A stretch of DNA of 64,000 nucleotides from an uncultured Porphyromonas sp. (GCA_934364985.1 CAKRMU010000004.1:1-64000); one strand, 5' to 3'. Positions 44,015 to 52,770 are shown, counted from the first letter of the stretch. Notes: a model not told the origin generated them from the sequence alone. Made by a program: numbers and translations.

Positions 44015-44165
44015 CGAAGGAGCTATACTTTGCCCCTGGATTGGTGATGCCTCTATAGATTTTAGGAGATGTGGTTTGAGATCTTTAAGATCTGTAGAAT
44101 TGGTTATTTTTCGATCGTTGATGTAGATGATAGGGCCCACTTACCTGTGACTTTTATGGTCAAAT
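44015..44165 (-). pseudogene. Decayed TonB-dependent receptor plug fragment
   Basis: Three short segments in different minus-strand frames line up, in order, with the plug domain of Bacteroidetes TonB-dependent receptors. The first is LTIKVTGK. The second, after a one-base shift, is GPIIYINDRKIT with LKDLKPHLLKSIE. The third, after a second shift between about 44048 and 44053, is GITNPGAKYSS. 'YIN.RK' followed by 'IE.I.NPGA.Y' is a strong family signature. No N-terminal signal or beta-barrel is recognisable on either side, so this is an old truncated relic. The frame at 43958-44140 is only part of it. Confidence 0.75.
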
Positions 44166-44278
44166 AATATGTAGTTGTCAACACAAATATCCTAATATGT
44201 GATGTGCATATTGGAAGATAATACTTACTAACATTACAGTATTTGATGTGAAAATGAAAGAATTACGTGTATTGGATA

Positions 44279-44581
44279 CTATTTGAGTCGTATCTCTATT
44301 TTCGCGATGGTGTATTGCTGTACAAACGTTGCCATATGTTTTTCAATAAGTTTTCGCCTTTGGGTAACATATGATAGTACAACTGGCGAAAAACAAATGA
44401 TTTGTAGTATATTATCTGATGTGATAATAAGGTCGACATGCAACTTTTGTAAGATTTTATCTGGTATCATTTCCCAGACTTCTTTTAGTTCTTTATACCG
44501 ATCAAGCGTCTTGAAAACCTCCATTTCGCTTTTTCCTTTCTTTATTAGCTCCCCAATGGAGTGGGTTTTATAATGTCTCAT
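44279..44581 (-). CDS. DUF721 (DciA-like) protein
   Basis: This is a 100-residue protein of the DUF721 family (SIGELIKKG at the N-terminus, the LKEVWEMIPD-like W..(I/V) motif, and a C-terminal KH-like region ending IAKIEIRLK). DciA-type DUF721 proteins act with the replicative helicase in bacteria without DnaC. Short versions next to recF are common in Bacteroidetes. It overlaps the end of recF by 4 nt and is the last gene of the marC-recF run. Confidence 0.82.
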   Translation of the reverse strand: MRHYKTHSIGELIKKGKSEMEVFKTLDRYKELKEVWEMIPDKILQKLHVDLIITSDNILQIICFSPVVLSYVTQRRKLIEKHMATFVQQYTIAKIEIRLK

Positions 44582-45705
44582 TTACTCGTAATGTCTGTAA
44601 ATGAGCCGTTAATTGCTCTAAAGATAGAATAACTACCCTCGGCTCTCCTTAGTAATATCTTGTCTAAATACTTACGATTAGTATCACTCATAAATATCTG
44701 ACCGAACTGGTTTCCACCTACTAAATCCACGATCTTTTCAACTCGCTTCTCATCCAGCTTATCAAAGATATCGTCTAAAAGTAATATCGGTAAATTATTG
44801 GGATACATCTCGCAAAGCATACTATATTGAGCTAGTTTAAGGGCCACCATATAACTCTTATTCTGCCCCTGTGAACCCAATTTCCGTACCAAATAATTAT
44901 TGAGCACCATCTTTAAGTCGTCTCTATGAGGTCCTATTCGAGTATAGCCACACGCTAAATCTATTTTCAGATTCGCTTGCCAAGAGTGTAGAAAATCCTC
45001 TTCGTTTGGCTCCTCCACTTCACCCGATGAGACATATGATAGCTGTACCTCCTCGTCAGTATGGTCGGTAATCGTTTTGTAGTAATGAAGAAATAGCGGA
45101 GATAGCCTCCAGAGCCATTCTTTTCGGCACTCAACTATTTTTTGTGCCAATGGAGCCATCTGCATATTTAGCACGTCAAGGAGAGAAAGATCCAATCCCA
45201 TCTCTTGCTTGAGCAGTTTATTCCTCTGCTCCAACAGAGATTTATAGCCCTTTGCTATGGTCAGAAATTCTCGTGATTCTTGAGATATGCTTTGGTCAAT
45301 AAAGTTACGGCGTTCTTGACTCCCCCCTTGTATCAATTCGATATCATTAGGGGCGACCATTACGAGTGGAAATAACCCGATATGGTCAGACATCTTTGTG
45401 TATTCCTTTTTATTGCGTTTCAGTACCTTGTTTTTCCCCTTTTGTAACCCTATAGTTACTTGTTCGATTGCATCTTGTACCTTGTATTCGCCCGATACCA
45501 ATGCCATTTCTTCACCATGTCGGATGATCATTGAGTCGGGCAAGTACCCATTGGTACGTGTAAAGGAGAGGAAGTAAATGCTATCTAATAGATTGGTCTT
45601 ACCCATTCCATTAGCCCCAATAATGCAATTAAGTTTATCGGAAAAACTGAGTGCAGCTTCTTCGATATTCTTGTAATTGGTTAGCGAAAGATGCTTTAGC
45701 GTCAT
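44578..45705 (-). CDS. recF: DNA replication and repair protein RecF
   Basis: The 375-residue SMC-like ATPase loads RecA at gapped DNA with RecO and RecR. Walker A GANGMGKTN is at residues 30-38. The signature-like LGSQGQNKSYMVALKLAQ and Walker B LPILLLDDIFDKLDE follow near 280-315. Length and motif order are normal. Its start directly abuts the marC stop, and its stop overlaps the DUF721 gene. Confidence 0.95.
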   Translation of the reverse strand: MTLKHLSLTNYKNIEEAALSFSDKLNCIIGANGMGKTNLLDSIYFLSFTRTNGYLPDSMIIRHGEEMALVSGEYKVQDAIEQVTIGLQKGKNKVLKRNKKEYTKMSDHIGLFPLVMVAPNDIELIQGGSQERRNFIDQSISQESREFLTIAKGYKSLLEQRNKLLKQEMGLDLSLLDVLNMQMAPLAQKIVECRKEWLWRLSPLFLHYYKTITDHTDEEVQLSYVSSGEVEEPNEEDFLHSWQANLKIDLACGYTRIGPHRDDLKMVLNNYLVRKLGSQGQNKSYMVALKLAQYSMLCEMYPNNLPILLLDDIFDKLDEKRVEKIVDLVGGNQFGQIFMSDTNRKYLDKILLRRAEGSYSIFRAINGSFTDITSK

Positions 45706-46314
45706 TTAATTTACACCCACAAGAAATGAGATATTTTCGGTAAATAGTTTCACTGACATCGCCATTAGAATTACACCAAAAAACTTACGCAATACGTATA
45801 TACCACCTTGACCAAAAAGGTGCTCGACAAAGTCTATTTTCTTAAGTACAACAAATACGACTACGAGGTTAAGCAAAGTCGCAATGATGATATTCACAAG
45901 GGCATAAGAGGCTCTAAACGAGAGCAAAGTGGTAAACGAAGCCGCACCGGCTATCAATGGAAAGACGAGTGGTACAAAAGAACTGCCCCCCCCCGGTGCA
46001 TCATTACGGAAGATCTCCACCCCGAAGATCATCTCAAAGGCAAGTAAAAATAGGATGATAGCACCTGCTGCTGCGAAGCTCTGGATGTTGATATTAAGAA
46101 AGCCTAAAAGCCACTCCCCAAAAAATAAGAATCCAATAAGAATAATGGCTGAAAATAGGACTGTCTTAAACGGTTCTATACGCTGTCCAGATTGCTTTAG
46201 ATTGATAACTATTGGGATCGCACCGATGATATCAATCACGGCAAATAGCACCATAAACACACTCGCTATTTCGGTAAAGTCTGTCTTGCTAAATACTTCT
46301 GAAAACCAGTTCAT
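45706..46314 (-). CDS. MarC-family inner-membrane protein
   Basis: The 202-residue protein is highly hydrophobic with about six membrane segments, starting near residue 12 (EIASVFMVLFAVIDIIGAIPIVI). It shows the MarC/UPF0056 features FGEWLLGFLNI, AAGAIILFLLAFEMIFG and PLVFPLIAGAASFTTLLSF. Family members were once linked to multiple antibiotic resistance, but their transport role is unproven. It abuts recF with no gap, so they are probably co-transcribed, though no functional link is obvious. Confidence 0.9.
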   Translation of the reverse strand: MNWFSEVFSKTDFTEIASVFMVLFAVIDIIGAIPIVINLKQSGQRIEPFKTVLFSAIILIGFLFFGEWLLGFLNINIQSFAAAGAIILFLLAFEMIFGVEIFRNDAPGGGSSFVPLVFPLIAGAASFTTLLSFRASYALVNIIIATLLNLVVVFVVLKKIDFVEHLFGQGGIYVLRKFFGVILMAMSVKLFTENISFLVGVN

Positions 46315-46380
46315 ACTAATAATATGATTTTAAATAATGATAAAATATGACGACCCTAAATGTGCCATTCCCAACGTAGA

Positions 46381-46425
46381 TAATAGAAAATGAGACCGAC
46401 AGCATTAATGGCTACCGATCTCATT
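46381..46425 (-). terminator. Terminator of rplS
   Basis: On the minus strand AATGAGATCGGTAGC pairs over 15 bp (several G-U) with GCTGTCGGTCTCATT, followed by TTTCTATT. It lies ~22 nt after the rplS stop. Confidence 0.8.
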
Positions 46426-46446
46426 AGCTCTATTACCACCAAAGAT

Positions 46447-46797
46447 TTAGTAGCTCTTTTTCTCGCGTATGCGTGCTTTCTTACCTGTAAGATTCCGTAG
46501 GTAATAAAGCTTGGCACGGCGTACATGTCCTTTTCTGTGTACTGTAATCTCATCAATAAATGGTGAATTAAGAGGGAAGATTCTCTCAACACCCACACCA
46601 CTCGACATCTTACGTACTGTGAAACGACGATTATCACCCTCACCAGAAATCTTGATAACATCGCCACGGAAGACCTGGATACGCTCCTTATCGCCCTCCT
46701 TAATCCGATAAGCTACAGAGATTGTATCACCACTCCTAAATTGAGGATGCTCTTTACCTTGAGCCATCTCTTGCTCTACCAATTTGATTAAATTCAT
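46447..46797 (-). CDS. rplS: 50S ribosomal protein L19
   Basis: This is a 116-residue protein with typical L19 sequence: [50 protein letters not shown], and [24 protein letters not shown]. It sits at the subunit interface. It is monocistronic, with an exact promoter at 46896-46926 and a terminator at 46381. Confidence 0.97.
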   Translation of the reverse strand: MNLIKLVEQEMAQGKEHPQFRSGDTISVAYRIKEGDKERIQVFRGDVIKISGEGDNRRFTVRKMSSGVGVERIFPLNSPFIDEITVHRKGHVRRAKLYYLRNLTGKKARIREKKSY

Positions 46798-46895
46798 TTC
46801 AGCTTTGTTGCTTATATTAATTAGTTAAAATACCAAACGCAATATAACTGGGCCACACTAACTAAACTTCCCAGCAGAGATTACGCAAAGCTCCG

Positions 46896-46926
46896 CAAAG
46901 ATACTATTATTAATAGACTTCGCAAA
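46896..46926 (-). promoter_or_regulatory. rplS promoter
   Basis: On the minus strand TTTG (46923-46926) is followed after 19 nt by TATCTTTG (46896-46903). This is a full consensus match; the leader is ~90 nt. Confidence 0.85.
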
Positions 46927-46930
46927 ATAA

Positions 46931-47398
46931 TCATCTCAGTCTATCCATAAACCTAATGGTTCGCTCGTCTATCGCTATGCCTCTATATGCTAAGTAATCA
47001 AAAATCATAGCGATAAGTGGGAATGCTAACCAAGGGGTTATGTTAGCTGTCCATTGTGACATATATTCTCCTAAGTCCTTAGTGAAAATAGAATAATATA
47101 GGTAGACAAAGACATAAAATCCGACCTTAATGATCAGATTAAATATGGTCAATCTCATCTGTGATACCCTTTTTGTATACAGGAATATGGCGATAAAACT
47201 GATGAGGATTACTGCAATATTAAAGCCAAAGAATACCCACGTAGGCTGTACAATATCTCCGCTTAAGTCTTCAAATCCTGAAGCACTAAAGGAGTACATC
47301 ATATCGGGTGTAACTACTTTGAGAACTGGCAAAAAAAGTGTCATCAACATGAGTATACCCGAGACGAGTAGGTACAAAGTCTGTTTTCTTTGTATCAT
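46931..47398 (-). CDS. DUF4293 four-helix membrane protein
   Basis: This is a 155-residue protein with four predicted membrane segments (about 7-28, 50-72, 80-102 and 115-138) and a C-terminal IDERTIRFMDRLR tail. The opening MIQRKQTLYLL and the ending 'D...(I/V)RS.DR(L/I)R' pattern are what I know as DUF4293, a Bacteroidetes-only family located next to rpoZ. Function unknown. It is the last gene of the bamD-rpoZ-DUF4293 run (22 nt after rpoZ). Confidence 0.85.
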   Translation of the reverse strand: MIQRKQTLYLLVSGILMLMTLFLPVLKVVTPDMMYSFSASGFEDLSGDIVQPTWVFFGFNIAVILISFIAIFLYTKRVSQMRLTIFNLIIKVGFYVFVYLYYSIFTKDLGEYMSQWTANITPWLAFPLIAMIFDYLAYRGIAIDERTIRFMDRLR

Positions 47399-47420
47399 GA
47401 TCTATTTACCTTAGCACGGC

Positions 47421-47756
47421 TTAAAACTCCTCATCCTCCTCCACTTCCTGAAGTGGGTTACGGAAATAAACCTCACCATCCTCAAACTCTTTGGCGGCTA
47501 CGAGTACAGGCTTAGGCAAACGCTCGTAGTACCTTGAGATTTCAATTTGTTCCTTATTTTCGGTAACATCCTCCAAGGAATCGGTATAGGTCGAAAACTC
47601 CTGTAGCTTGCGTTCCAAATCCGTTTTCATATCTACAGATATTTGATTGGCACGCTTGCTCATGATGACTACAGACTCATATAGGTTGCCAGTTTGGTCA
47701 CTAAATTGCTCCAAGTCACGAGTCACAGTTGAGAGAGGGACATTATTTTTTTTCAT
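47421..47756 (-). CDS. rpoZ: DNA-directed RNA polymerase omega subunit (Bacteroidetes type)
   Basis: This is a 111-residue protein. The omega signature is visible around residues 20-45 (TGNLYESVVIMSKRANQIS), followed by a charged middle and an acidic end. Omega supports assembly and stability of core RNA polymerase. Bacteroidetes versions are longer and more diverged than those of Proteobacteria. The order bamD-rpoZ-DUF4293 is a common Bacteroidetes arrangement, which supports the call. Confidence 0.87.
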   Translation of the reverse strand: MKKNNVPLSTVTRDLEQFSDQTGNLYESVVIMSKRANQISVDMKTDLERKLQEFSTYTDSLEDVTENKEQIEISRYYERLPKPVLVAAKEFEDGEVYFRNPLQEVEEDEEF

Positions 47757-47835
47757 ACTTATCTAATATTGAAATCGTTTGTCATTAATTGCTTTATAAA
47801 GCTATTCCACAAGAAAAAGCCCCAGCAAGTATTAC

Positions 47836-48663
47836 TTAATACCAATCTGCATTAGGGTCAATATTCTTCTCTGCGTAAGCAAAGTAGGCATCTACTTCTT
47901 TACGGTGTTTACCATCGGGAAACTCGTTGATAAAATTGTAATACTCGTCTCTTAACTCACGGAGCCGCTGTTGTTGCTTCTCGTGAATACTATTTTTTGC
48001 TATCTGATACATTGATGCTACTACATAGTAGTGCATATCTTCTTTGTGTATTGAGTAGGGATAGCTTTTCATGGCATTACGAGCTGTGACAATACAGCTC
48101 TCGTAATTATTAAAAATATAGTTCCCTAAGTTGTAATATAGCTTTGCACTATATACTTCTTTTAGAGCTAAATTTTCCTGTAAGGTAAAAAGTAATTGTT
48201 TTGCCTCTTCTGCTTTATCGCTTTCTGGATAATAATCCAAAAACTGCTGAAGCTCTTTCATTGCTTCTATTGTTTGGGCTTGGTCAAGTCGTGGATCCGG
48301 AACGTTTTGAGCTAATCCATAACCCGAATAGAAACGGGCTAATTCGACGTATTCACCCTGTGGAAACTCAGTGTAATATTGCCGATAAGTACTCTGCGCT
48401 TGTGAATAATCTCCCGCTTTATAGTAGCTTTCGGCTTTTAGGTAAAGGGCAGGCTCCATCTCTGAGGTCCCCCTTAGGTAAGGAAGTACATCCTCCAATA
48501 CTTGGGCTGCCCAATCGTACTTACCCATGTTGTAAAACTTCTTTGCGTATGAGTACTTCTCGCCTAAATCTGTGCTGCTTTGTGCCTTATTTAGCTCGCT
48601 ACACGAAATGCATGAAAGCAAAAGCCCCACAGAAGCAACTATTATTTTTACTACATCCTTCAT
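47836..48663 (-). CDS. bamD: Outer-membrane assembly lipoprotein BamD
   Basis: From the ATG at 48663 the product is 275 residues, with a lipoprotein signal (lipid on Cys18 or Cys21 in LLLSCISCSEL). Tetratricopeptide-type repeats follow: KYDWAAQVLEDVL, ALYLKAESYYKAGDYSQAQSTYRQYYTEFP and NLGNYIFNNYESCIVTARNAMKSYP. BamD works with BamA to insert beta-barrel proteins. The frame extends upstream to 48828, but that part runs through the promoter and has no signal, so the internal start is chosen. Confidence 0.92.
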   Translation of the reverse strand: MKDVVKIIVASVGLLLSCISCSELNKAQSSTDLGEKYSYAKKFYNMGKYDWAAQVLEDVLPYLRGTSEMEPALYLKAESYYKAGDYSQAQSTYRQYYTEFPQGEYVELARFYSGYGLAQNVPDPRLDQAQTIEAMKELQQFLDYYPESDKAEEAKQLLFTLQENLALKEVYSAKLYYNLGNYIFNNYESCIVTARNAMKSYPYSIHKEDMHYYVVASMYQIAKNSIHEKQQQRLRELRDEYYNFINEFPDGKHRKEVDAYFAYAEKNIDPNADWY

Positions 48664-48707
48664 ATATACTACGTGTTGTCTCAATAGCACTACGCTATAT
48701 TGTCTTG

Positions 48708-48738
48708 CAAAGGTACCAATAATTTGATCTATCCCCAA
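48708..48738 (-). promoter_or_regulatory. bamD operon promoter
   Basis: On the minus strand TTG (48736-48738) is followed after 20 nt by TACCTTTG (48708-48715). It lies 45 nt before the bamD ATG and supports the internal start choice. Confidence 0.78.
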
Positions 48739-48843
48739 CTTTTTGTTTCGTGTATACTGCCTTCTCCTTGTGACCTTTTTTATATAAATTCTCACACTAT
48801 TCAGTTTGTTCATTAAAGATAGTTGCACTTGTGCATTCTTGAA

Positions 48844-48875
48844 TTTGTGTATATTAGATTTAATTATTACATTCG
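48844..48875 (+). promoter_or_regulatory. Promoter of the small exported protein cassette
   Basis: TTTG (48844-48847), 20 nt, then TACATTCG (48868-48875): a consensus promoter with one mismatch in the -7 element. The leader is ~37 nt. It diverges from the bamD promoter. Confidence 0.6.
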
Positions 48876-48918
48876 CCCACGATAGTGTTTAGTGCCAAAT
48901 GTATTTAGTTTTTTATTT

Positions 48919-49152
48919 ATGAAATCAAAGAAAAGAAAAATGCTCGGTGCATTTGCACTATTTGTGATGAGTACTGGTATAGCTTTTGCATCTGCAAGCT
49001 ATACAACGACTTGCGGAAAAGTTGTTATGGGACCCGGGCAGGAGTTTTTTGAGACTTATGGTGAATGGGAAGATTTTGTCCGCGACTTGAACGAAGTATA
49101 TTGTGGAACTCGTGACATCAATGGGGTTTGGGAAAAAGATGTCATAGATTAA
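48919..49152 (+). CDS. Small exported two-cysteine protein of unknown function
   Basis: From the ATG at 48919 the product is 77 residues. A basic, hydrophobic signal peptide (KSKKRKMLGAFALFVMSTG) ends near AFASAS with a signal-peptidase-I-like site. The mature part is ~50 residues and acidic, with exactly two cysteines, Cys32 (TTTCGK) and Cys62 (VYCGTR), that could form one disulfide across a helix (EWEDFVRDLNEV). I do not recognise a named family, though small 'TCG...YCG' exported proteins seem familiar from Bacteroidetes. It is the first gene before a GLPGLI protein and a TonB-receptor-like protein. It could be a cargo, signal or toxin-like peptide; none of these is shown. Confidence 0.75.
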   Translation: MKSKKRKMLGAFALFVMSTGIAFASASYTTTCGKVVMGPGQEFFETYGEWEDFVRDLNEVYCGTRDINGVWEKDVID

Positions 49153-49161
49153 TGTTATTAT

Positions 49162-49190
49162 CCAGCAGTAATCCTCTGCTTTACTGCTGG
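49162..49190 (+). promoter_or_regulatory. Intercistronic hairpin after the small exported protein gene
   Basis: CCAGCAGTAA (49162-49171) pairs exactly with TTACTGCTGG (49181-49190) over 10 bp around a 9-nt loop. It lies between the small gene's stop and the GLPGLI start. No strong T-run follows, so it may stabilise the upstream message or partly attenuate transcription rather than end it. Confidence 0.7.
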
Positions 49191-49204
49191 ACATTGTATT
49201 TCGA

Positions 49205-50038
49205 ATGAAAAGAAGATTTGTTATTGGCCTTTTATTTCTGAGTGTGTGGGTATTTCCTATTTTCGCTCAAAAAAAGATGGTGTACGGCAAAGTAACTCAA
49301 ATGGATACCTCAAAGCTAATTTATTACTATGTCTACACGTTTAACGAAAGGAATAAAGAGGAAAAAGCTCAAATGGTTCTTCAGGTAGGGGATCATATTC
49401 AGCGTTTCTCCTCTATGGAGAACTATTTAATTGATTCCCTTGCTCTTGTATTTAATAATGAGCCACAGGATACAAAAGTATTATCTATAAAAAATAGAGA
49501 GATTCGCTATCAGCTAAAGTATAAAAATGATGTAAGGTGGGTACTCTATACAAATGTCCAAGATGGTAATCGTAGTATTACCGATCGTGTGTTTATGGAT
49601 AATTTCTTGACCTTAGAGAAGGATGAGACACCAGTTTGGCAGTTGGAGGAAGACCAAAAAGTAATAGGAGGGCGTCTTTGTTCTAAGGCTACAGCAACGT
49701 TATACGGGCGAGATTGGGTCGTTTGGTATTCTGAAAATGACACCCGTCCCGATGGCCCATGGCTTTTAAAGGGGCTTCCCGGGGTTGTCGTAGAGGCAAC
49801 AGATAGTACTGGTAAATTTGTATTTCAGTTATACAAGATAGAGCGACGTGCTACTCCTATACTATTTAACCAAAGAAACTACTTACAAGCAAGCCGTAAT
49901 GATGTACTAAAAGCTATGAGACGCTATTACGATAATAAGGCCCAATATGTATCTGCTGCGGTCGTAAGTGAAGAGCTAACAGAACTTCCTAAGACTGAGG
50001 CTGTCCCTTATTCGCCTCTTCGCAAGATCATAGAATAA
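49205..50038 (+). CDS. GLPGLI family exported protein
   Basis: The 277-residue protein has a signal peptide (residues 1-~21, ending PIFAQKK). The diagnostic segment DGPWLLKGLPGVVVEATDS near residues 180-198 identifies the GLPGLI family, which is known mainly from Bacteroidetes. The family has no established function; it often sits beside TonB-receptor-like genes. It starts 52 nt after the small exported gene and ends 3 nt before the receptor gene, so the three are probably one operon. Confidence 0.85.
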   Translation: MKRRFVIGLLFLSVWVFPIFAQKKMVYGKVTQMDTSKLIYYYVYTFNERNKEEKAQMVLQVGDHIQRFSSMENYLIDSLALVFNNEPQDTKVLSIKNREIRYQLKYKNDVRWVLYTNVQDGNRSITDRVFMDNFLTLEKDETPVWQLEEDQKVIGGRLCSKATATLYGRDWVVWYSENDTRPDGPWLLKGLPGVVVEATDSTGKFVFQLYKIERRATPILFNQRNYLQASRNDVLKAMRRYYDNKAQYVSAAVVSEELTELPKTEAVPYSPLRKIIE

Positions 50039-50041
50039 GGA

Positions 50042-52657
50042 ATGAGATTCGCACCTTTTCTGATTCTTATCTTTTGGTGTTTCTGTTTTGCTCTTAACGG
50101 ATACGCACAGGAGCATCAAGAAGTTTTTCGAGGACAGGTAGTAGATGCGAAGACTCAGCAACCGGTCCAAAACGCTATTATATCGCTTTTTTCTGAAGAT
50201 ACTTCCCGAGGAAAGGCTGTTCGTATAGCGTTCGGTAGCTCAGATAGTAATGGGCGATTCCAAATTAAGGTTCTTGCAAAAAAGCATCCTGCGTACCTTG
50301 AAGTACGCTTGATGGGTTATAAGACACAACGTGTACCCATTACAAGTATTTCAGATGAGATGGTCATCTCTCTTGAGGAAGACCCAGAGGAACTCCCAGA
50401 GGTGATAGTCCTTTCCTCTCCTATCACCTCTACAGGCGATACCATTACATATAGGGCTACAGCTTTTATCACTAATGACACCTACTCAGCTGAGGACTTG
50501 ATAAAGAGGTTTCCTGGGGTAACCGTTGATCCTCGAGGCATTATCAGCTATATGGGCGATCCTATTAAGGGTGTCTATATAGAGGGTCTTGATTTGGTAG
50601 CAGATAGCTACCAGACTGCCACGCGTATTATTAAGGCGGAAGACATAAGTGCAGTAGATGTGATGGAGCGTTTTCAGGATAAAAAAGTGCTCCGTGGTGC
50701 TGAAGAGGGTGATGGTACCATGCTTAATATTCGGCTTAAGGATAGTCAGATGCTGACACCATCTGGAGAAGTGATAGTAGGGGGAGGGGTATTAGGTAAG
50801 AAAGATATTGTACATAGCTTTGGTACAAATACCCTCTTGGTGAATAATACAACCCAGATACTAGGAGCAGGTATTTGGGATACTTCAGCAACGCAGAATA
50901 GCGAAACGATGGGTGCTAGGAGAAGTATCCCTAATACTTCTGCTCAATCTTTGGTCGGGAGTACTCTTATGTCCCATGCGGATGTCTCTCAGTCTCTCTC
51001 TCAAAAAGATGCCTTGGGTACGCTTAATCAGATTTTCGTACTAAGGGATAATGTGACTCTGAAATACAATATCGGATATGGCCATAAAACGAGCGTCAAT
51101 AATAGAGGTAAAGAAAGTTTCTTAGCTCATGAGGGTGGTTATATTCATTTCCGTGATGAGAATACCAGTCGTATTAAAGGGGATATAGCTCGTATCCTAC
51201 TTAATTATACCGAGAATTCCGACAATAGTTTTTTACTAAATACTTTGACCATAGAGGGCGATTGGCAACAAGGGATCCACGATATAAAAAGAAATGAGAC
51301 CTTCATTGAGCAGGCAATATCCCGTGAGATAAGACTTGAGAATATCTTTAATCTTATAACAAGAAAAGGGGATAATACCTCAACTTTTGAAGGGAAGATT
51401 AATTACAGGAGGCTTCTGAAAGCATCTTTTAATATTCCTAACGGGAGGTATGCGTATCATCAGAGTATTAATGGGAGTGATTTATCCGCATTTACAAGAG
51501 CCGGATATGAGTGGAGTTTGGGCGGATTATATAGTATATGGGGAACCATAGATGTGGCTGGGTACCTTGAGGATATTCATGTTACTTTATCTCAACCAAG
51601 TGACGAAAGGTCACTGAAAGGGGGTAGACTGCAAGTTAGTAGTGCCCCTACACTGAGCTATAATTCCTCACGTTTTAAGTGGTCCATCAGCGTACCACTC
51701 TATTTCAACTACCACTCATATCACTTTCAGGATTTTACCAATAATCCACAACTAATAGAGAGAGGAAAACTACACTCCGGGGTGTCTGCGGTGATGAGTT
51801 ATCGCCCCACACCACTTTGGTATATCTCTTGGAATGCAAGGTATACTATTAGTAGCCTAATGGGGGCTACAGATTTTTTTCTCGGTACCTACTACTCGTC
51901 ATTTGATCAGATAGTCACTAAAAGAGACATTATAGAGCCAGAGCGTAAAACCTCGAGTGCGATACTCGATATTGAGTATCGCCAACCAATAAAAGCGATG
52001 TTTGGGCGATTAAGAGTTACAGCAATTAGGACCACTGATAATAAAATTATTTCAAGAACTCTTGACGGGACTTCGAAATTAGACACCCACGCATCTGGTG
52101 AACAACAAAAAGACTTTTACGGGAGCGAACTCTATCTTTCGAAGCAAATCCAAGCTATAAAAAGTGTGATCTCCGTCTCTACAGAATATGCCTATTCATC
52201 CTTTCCGATGTTAATAGACGGCACTCTAAATAAACTATCAACACACAACGTTGGTTGCAGAATAGAGCTAAGGAGTACCCCTTTAAAATGGATCGAAGCA
52301 ACTGCTTCAGTTGCTCATAATACCACACGAAATATAAGCAACTTTGGTACATTCACCTTTTCGGATTTGGACGTAAAGGGAGGTATCATTTGCAGTTTTC
52401 TGGATAGGTGGTCTGCAGGATTATTCGGCATTTTCACGTCCGTCGGGCAAGAGAAAAGTGCGAACCCTCATAATTATACGTTGCTAAGGGGCAATATTTC
52501 TTATCGCCACAATCGCTTTAGAATAGAACTGAGAGGAGACAATCTATTAAACACACAAGTCATCTATAAGTATTCCGTAGATAATGCTGATCGATATTCA
52601 GGTTACTTTTTGATGAGACCACGACAAATAGTGCTAAGTAGCTATATCAAATTCTGA
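50042..52657 (+). CDS. TonB-dependent-receptor-like outer-membrane protein with carboxypeptidase-like domain
   Basis: This is an 871-residue protein with a signal peptide (to about residue 23, GYAQ). A carboxypeptidase-D regulatory-like domain spans ~28-112 (VFRGQVVDAKTQQPVQNAIISL), and a plug region ~128-235 (AEDLIKRFPGVTVDPRGIISY, KAEDISAVDVMERFQDKKVLRG). A ~600-residue beta-barrel ends in a terminal Phe (SSYIKF), the usual outer-membrane signal. No SusD-like partner or clear TonB box is seen. With the GLPGLI protein and the small exported protein it forms a three-gene cassette. It could move a substrate across the outer membrane; the direction and cargo are unknown. Confidence 0.85.
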   Translation: MRFAPFLILIFWCFCFALNGYAQEHQEVFRGQVVDAKTQQPVQNAIISLFSEDTSRGKAVRIAFGSSDSNGRFQIKVLAKKHPAYLEVRLMGYKTQRVPITSISDEMVISLEEDPEELPEVIVLSSPITSTGDTITYRATAFITNDTYSAEDLIKRFPGVTVDPRGIISYMGDPIKGVYIEGLDLVADSYQTATRIIKAEDISAVDVMERFQDKKVLRGAEEGDGTMLNIRLKDSQMLTPSGEVIVGGGVLGKKDIVHSFGTNTLLVNNTTQILGAGIWDTSATQNSETMGARRSIPNTSAQSLVGSTLMSHADVSQSLSQKDALGTLNQIFVLRDNVTLKYNIGYGHKTSVNNRGKESFLAHEGGYIHFRDENTSRIKGDIARILLNYTENSDNSFLLNTLTIEGDWQQGIHDIKRNETFIEQAISREIRLENIFNLITRKGDNTSTFEGKINYRRLLKASFNIPNGRYAYHQSINGSDLSAFTRAGYEWSLGGLYSIWGTIDVAGYLEDIHVTLSQPSDERSLKGGRLQVSSAPTLSYNSSRFKWSISVPLYFNYHSYHFQDFTNNPQLIERGKLHSGVSAVMSYRPTPLWYISWNARYTISSLMGATDFFLGTYYSSFDQIVTKRDIIEPERKTSSAILDIEYRQPIKAMFGRLRVTAIRTTDNKIISRTLDGTSKLDTHASGEQQKDFYGSELYLSKQIQAIKSVISVSTEYAYSSFPMLIDGTLNKLSTHNVGCRIELRSTPLKWIEATASVAHNTTRNISNFGTFTFSDLDVKGGIICSFLDRWSAGLFGIFTSVGQEKSANPHNYTLLRGNISYRHNRFRIELRGDNLLNTQVIYKYSVDNADRYSGYFLMRPRQIVLSSYIKF

Positions 52658-52770
52658 CGATGTTTCATCATTATTCGTCTCATTTGTCATTGATTTAACG
52701 CCCTCACATAAGGTATTATTTCCCTTGCCCCTCGTGAGAGTATATTGAGGGCATTGGTTTATCCATAAAA

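Noticed and set aside
48664..48828. 55-residue N-terminal extension of BamD
   Set aside because: It crosses the predicted bamD promoter. The internal ATG is followed at once by a lipoprotein signal, as expected for BamD.
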